DNA of 11,582 nt from Dinochytrium kinnereticum (lineage: Eukaryota; Chytridiomycota; Chytridiomycetes; Chytridiales; Chytridiaceae): assembly GCA_027604005.1 (NCBI GenBank), contig JADGJT010000571.1, positions 1-11,582 on the forward strand. Reading direction: 5' to 3'. The translations under genes and the position numbers were made by a program. Positions 8,329-11,582 of this stretch are shown here, piece by piece. How positions within the stretch are numbered: the first letter of the stretch is position 1; each line of letters starts with the position of its first letter. The notes under the pieces are model-generated. The model was not told where the DNA came from. It saw nothing but the letters and a program-made list of their open reading frames with translations, and searched no databases.

Positions 8329-8696
8329 ATGAAGTTCATCGCCCTTGCCGTTCTCCTCCTTCAGCTCCTCGTCCTCGTTGCAGCCACTGCCATTCCTTCA
8401 GGAGATGAAGTAAGCAGCGGAATTGAGAGGTCTTGAGGAAACTCAACTGACTTTGACATCCTTAGAAGAATATCATTTTGGTCAGGCGTGCGAGACAACT
8501 CACCTGCCGGAACGATGGCAAGCTTAAGCGCACTCTGGACAGGCTGATGCCTGGGTGCGACCCTGCCAAGAGCAAAGGATTCAGGAGCGCCCACAACTGC
8601 CCTGGAAAGAACTACCTTTGCGTCATCGATGGAAAGGGTGTCTGCGGTCCTAAGGGCAATTTCCCTACTGCGGAGGGCGGTGAATGCTTCTTGTAA
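8329..8696 (+). CDS. Family B secreted six-cysteine peptide precursor, copy 3
   Basis: Exons 8329-8409 and 8466-8696 encode 103 residues. The 56-nt intron (GTAAGC...CCTTAG) is at the same phase-0 site as in B1. Signal peptide 1-21 (MKFIALAVLLLQLLVLVAAT), then a propeptide ending in R34-R35. Mature cysteines are at 41, 58, 72, 79, 87 and 101, with exactly the spacing of B1. Between the second and fifth cysteine the two peptides are almost identical (DPAKSKGFRSAHNCPGKNYL shared); changes fall near the N-terminus, at the residue before Cys2 (H to G) and in the last loop (SKAS to PKGN). TATATAAA lies about 85 bp before the ATG. It follows A2 and converges on paralogue 3 of the membrane proteins. 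Function is unknown; a secreted defence or signalling peptide is the simplest reading. Confidence 0.87.
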
Positions 8697-9456
8697 AGGG
8701 TCGCCTTTTGTACGTTGTAACAAATTGTACCTAGTTAAATAATAAGATATCTCTTTTCAATTGTATGGACATCGTGCTTACTGGTAACAACAAAGTTGTA
8801 TGAAAATTGGAAGTATCCAAGGGTCCATCAGTGAGATAGATCAATTCTCAGGGAAACCAAAAAAAAAAAAAAAATACATATGTATATACATTAGAAAGAG
8901 ATTTGAATTAAAATCGAAATGAAAGATAGATAATACTTTTCGATAAAGAAAGCACCTTCGCAATCGACATTAAGTTTTTATGTATATTGTTGCCATTATA
9001 TGTAATTGACGTGTTGGATATCAACCAGACATTTCTTGATTCGATCCCACTCGTACTGGCCAAAACAAGAACGATCATATCACTTTAAGGCATAAACAAA
9101 ACAAAAAAAAGAAGTATATATCCAGAATCAAAGACCAAAGAAATCTACAAAGGAGACGAAAAACGAGAACAGATAAATGGGAACTGGCAAAGGCATGAAA
9201 GAACAATGTCTCAAATGTGCGTAAAAGGTACTGGAATATCTTGTGTAGAAATCATTTACCACATAATGCAGAGAAGGAGGCTGCGAAAAGACGAAATAGC
9301 TTCCAGCCGTAACAGGAAAGAAGAAGAAAGACAATACTTCTAAAGGTGAGGAAAAACGAAACGAAGCGATAGTTTGAAAAGGAAATTGATCGAATTAAAC
9401 GAGTTAGGGAAAAGATATCACAACGGATTTCGATGATAGGTCATTCCTGATATTGC
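8697..9456. other. Convergent intergenic region B3 / paralogue 3
   Basis: Both neighbours end here. It contains an A-run of about 16 at 8859-8874 next to a TA-rich palindromic stretch (ACATATGTATATACA) and a purine-rich tract at about 9095-9360. No gene is seen. Confidence 0.5.
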
Positions 9457-11037
9457 TTACTGAGGCAATGGAGAGACAGATGTGTCTGAGGGAAGGATGG
9501 GAGGGTTGAAGGTGTTAATCTGCTCTATGGTCCATCCTGCCGCCAGATACTGCTCCATAGTAAAGCCTTCCTGAGACGGTTGCTGATAATTTGGGGGGTA
9601 CAGTGTACCGCCTCCGCTGTAGTAGTTTCCAGTTGACCCACGACTAAGAATGGTAAAGAAATGGAAAAAACACCATTCAGTGCTTAAACATATGACGATA
9701 AACACTCAAAAGGCAATACTAACCCGACAGTTGGAGGAGTTCTTGGAATTGTAGAAGCAGCACCACCCCCAGCTCCATTTACGACGGAGGCAGCGCCGAC
9801 GCCAGCGGAAGCGCTAAACAGGCCACTCTTTCGCCAAGGAAGGGTGTAAACCACATCATTGTCAAGACCCTTCTTCCTCGACATCCTCATAGAGTACGTA
9901 ACGATGGCACCGATAAGTAGGGCACCCACAATAGATCCTGTAACGGCAAGGCCGACCACTAGGGGCTTGCTGTCCCCCGCACCATTATCTTTTGGAGCGG
10001 GTTCAGTAGTAGCAGGAGGTCCAGTGCTTAAGGCGCTACTGGTGGTAGTTGTAGTGATGGATGTTGTAGTTCCCGTTGTGATTGCTGTGCCTTGGGTTCC
10101 AGTCCTAATCGTTGCAGAGCTCGAAGTGGTAGTCGTATCATCACGAGCCGAAGTGGTTGAGGAAGTAGTGGCTGTCGAAGTGGCTGATGAAGTGGTGGAA
10201 GTAGATGACGTTACGACTGGGGATGAGTTGCTCTGCTTAACTCCGAACCGCCGGTTTCTAACCGCTGGCAAGGTTATACGGGAGCATGCGACGCCAGCTG
10301 GCCCTGGTGTTATTTGAACGGCACGGCAGTCTGCGGCTGAGCAACGGCCTATGCAAGTTGCCTCGCTTGCAACAACTCCCACTAGAGTCATTTAATTTAG
10401 AGGTCATAACTCAAGGAAATAAATATAGACATACAATTGAAAAGTTCGCTGTTTATGGTCCCGTTCAAACGAATATTTTCAGGCGTGCTCTTAAAGACTG
10501 TAGATATATCTGCACTCGGCGTAACGGTTTTGCTAGCAAGAAATGTCAGAGCGTTTTTATTTGGACCAATACTCACAGCCAGCAAGATCTCGCAGCGAGG
10601 ACTACAGATTACAGATAAATGTTTTAGTTTCAAGAAGGTGAAAGAAAAAAGCAACTACGGTGGCCAGAGCACGCTTACGATCATTCACTGCATATGAAAA
10701 CCTGGAACCAAAACAACAGCAGATGCATTAGAATGTGCGTTTACAAATCGGCTACTAACATGAAGCACTGAGGGTTTGCCTGGCAGAGAGAAGCACATCC
10801 GCACGCCGTGTCCGCAGTCACAGGCATCCCAGGAAGATCTATTGGCGATAACCATATGTCAAGAGAAACAGAGTCTGTCACAACCTCATCCCCCTCAGAC
10901 AATTATTCCTTACCTAATCCTACTAGATCGAACGATTCATCGAGGAGGTAAACGCTCGTGCTTGGACAGAGCGACGCAGCGATGGCCAGCCTTGGAATGA
11001 AGGCTGTAGCCAGAGCGATAACAACCGAGACCAGCAT
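9457..11037 (-). CDS. PAN-like, Ser/Thr-rich single-pass membrane protein, paralogue 3
   Basis: Proposed exons: 11037-10914, 10838-10760, 10701-10679, 10601-10577, 10532-10435, 10381-9724, 9643-9457; 397 residues. Every junction is GT-AG and keeps the phase order seen in the two other copies. Signal peptide 1-21 (MLVSVVIALATAFIP); an in-frame TGA upstream fixes this ATG. Cluster A has C54, C56, C60, C66 and C82 followed by WLKT. Cluster B has C126, C130, C135 and C149. The Ser/Thr stalk spans about 168-246, and the membrane helix about 257-279 is followed by MRMSRKK. The tail has GLFSASAGVG and ends with the shared motif at 363-384 (FTMEQYLAAGWTIEQI). Cluster B is more diverged than in the other two copies. 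It lies about 6 kb from paralogue 2 in the same orientation, with families A and B between them. Likely a surface sensor; unproven. Confidence 0.8.
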
Positions 11038-11582
11038 CCCTCTCAAGCTTCCTCAATATCCTCAAGAGCACCTCTCTGTATCTCCTATCAGGTGCACCGG
11101 GTCGATGCCAGATGCTCAGATGCGATGGGGATGGGTGTTAGGGCGAGGGTCCGTCAAGGTTGGGTCTTGGGCAATCCCGTTGGTTGTCTTGAGGCAAGTA
11201 ATTTTGGAAATTCGAACAAATTTTCCCACCCTCTCTGTGTGACGGATTAACCTCAGGTGCAACTCTCTGTGGCGCCCTGCAGGAGACACTTGCCTCCAGC
11301 ACTTCACACGCTTCACACGCTTGCTCACCTCAAAAAGCGCGATATCTCCTTTCCACTCCCCTGCATCGCAGCTATCGGAAGCATGGTGGAGAATGATACG
11401 CATGAGTATCCGTCAGCATCCCTGGGAGGATGGCACATATCACGCACTGTCCTAGCTGACGCCTCTCTCGCGAATGACTGGGATGGCTCCTGGGGCTACC
11501 CTCATTCCCTCGGGATAAATCTATGCCGGCTCACCGTGATTCTCCCGCGAATATACGCCGACGGATCATCAGCAGAAGATTA
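11038..11582. other. Upstream region of paralogue 3
   Basis: Noticeably richer in G and C than the other spacers. It contains a small tandem copy (CTTCACACG twice, near 11302). Minus-strand frames are open for up to 95 codons at 11116-11403 but show no recognisable feature. It could hold the promoter of paralogue 3 and part of another gene beyond the window. Confidence 0.4.

Noticed and set aside
8859..8874. A-run of about 16 as the tail of an inserted retroelement
   Set aside because: No element body or target-site duplication is visible next to it, and B3 upstream is an intron-containing gene.
9030..9060. T-arm-like string GATTCGATCCC
   Set aside because: The flanking bases do not pair into a T stem, and no anticodon or acceptor arm can be formed around it on either strand.
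10397..10654. Separate small gene on the minus strand upstream of the main exon of paralogue 3
   Set aside because: Its sequence is explained by exons 4 and 5 of paralogue 3 with intron read-through; the aligned residues match the other paralogues.
11302..11322. Tandem CTTCACACG as a CRISPR-like or regulatory array
   Set aside because: Only two adjacent copies with no spacer; a simple local duplication.
11116..11403. Minus-strand open frame of 95 codons upstream of paralogue 3
   Set aside because: No signal, domain or splice continuity into paralogue 3; an open frame of this length is expected in a GC-richer spacer.

Overview
The window looks like nuclear DNA of a filamentous, probably early-diverging fungus. 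Genes are compact and split by short GT-AG introns (about 43-114 nt) with fungal-type branch sites. Small secreted cysteine-rich peptides and Ser/Thr-rich single-pass membrane proteins dominate. A Mortierella-like placement (Mucoromycota) is my guess from general style only. I see no rRNA, tRNA, CRISPR array or recognisable transposon.

Layout. Three paralogous genes lie on the minus strand: 1-1405 (3' end cut by the window), 1776-3543 and 9457-11037. Each encodes a signal peptide, two short cysteine clusters resembling PAN/Apple modules, a Thr/Ser-rich stalk, one membrane helix, a basic RKK patch and a low-complexity cytoplasmic tail. In the two complete genes the tail ends in a shared motif around EQYLA-x-GWT. 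I reconstructed seven exons for the complete genes and six visible exons for the cut one. Intron phases and most exon lengths agree across all three, including 13-26 nt micro-exons.

Between these genes, on the plus strand, are two other families. Family A has two copies (4013-4404 and 7261-7681). It encodes a 102-residue protein without signal peptide that I do not recognise. Family B has two intact copies (5102-5467, 8329-8696) and one decayed copy (6508-6875). It encodes a secreted precursor of about 102 residues with a dibasic Kex2-type site and a mature peptide with six cysteines in fixed spacing. The order A1-B1, psiB2, A2-B3, with nearly equal A-to-B start distances (1089 and 1068 bp), indicates duplication of a two-gene A+B unit.

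How they may work together (inference). The membrane proteins have the architecture of fungal surface sensors (Wsc/Mid2-like plan) but with a PAN-like ectodomain. The B peptides are secreted and processed. A locus that duplicates receptor-like proteins next to secreted peptides could serve recognition, defence or signalling. Nothing in the sequence proves that they interact.

The remaining intervals hold promoters (TATA boxes before B1 and B3), poly(A) signals, a diverged direct repeat (5811-5965 and 6051-6238) and otherwise featureless AT-rich spacer.
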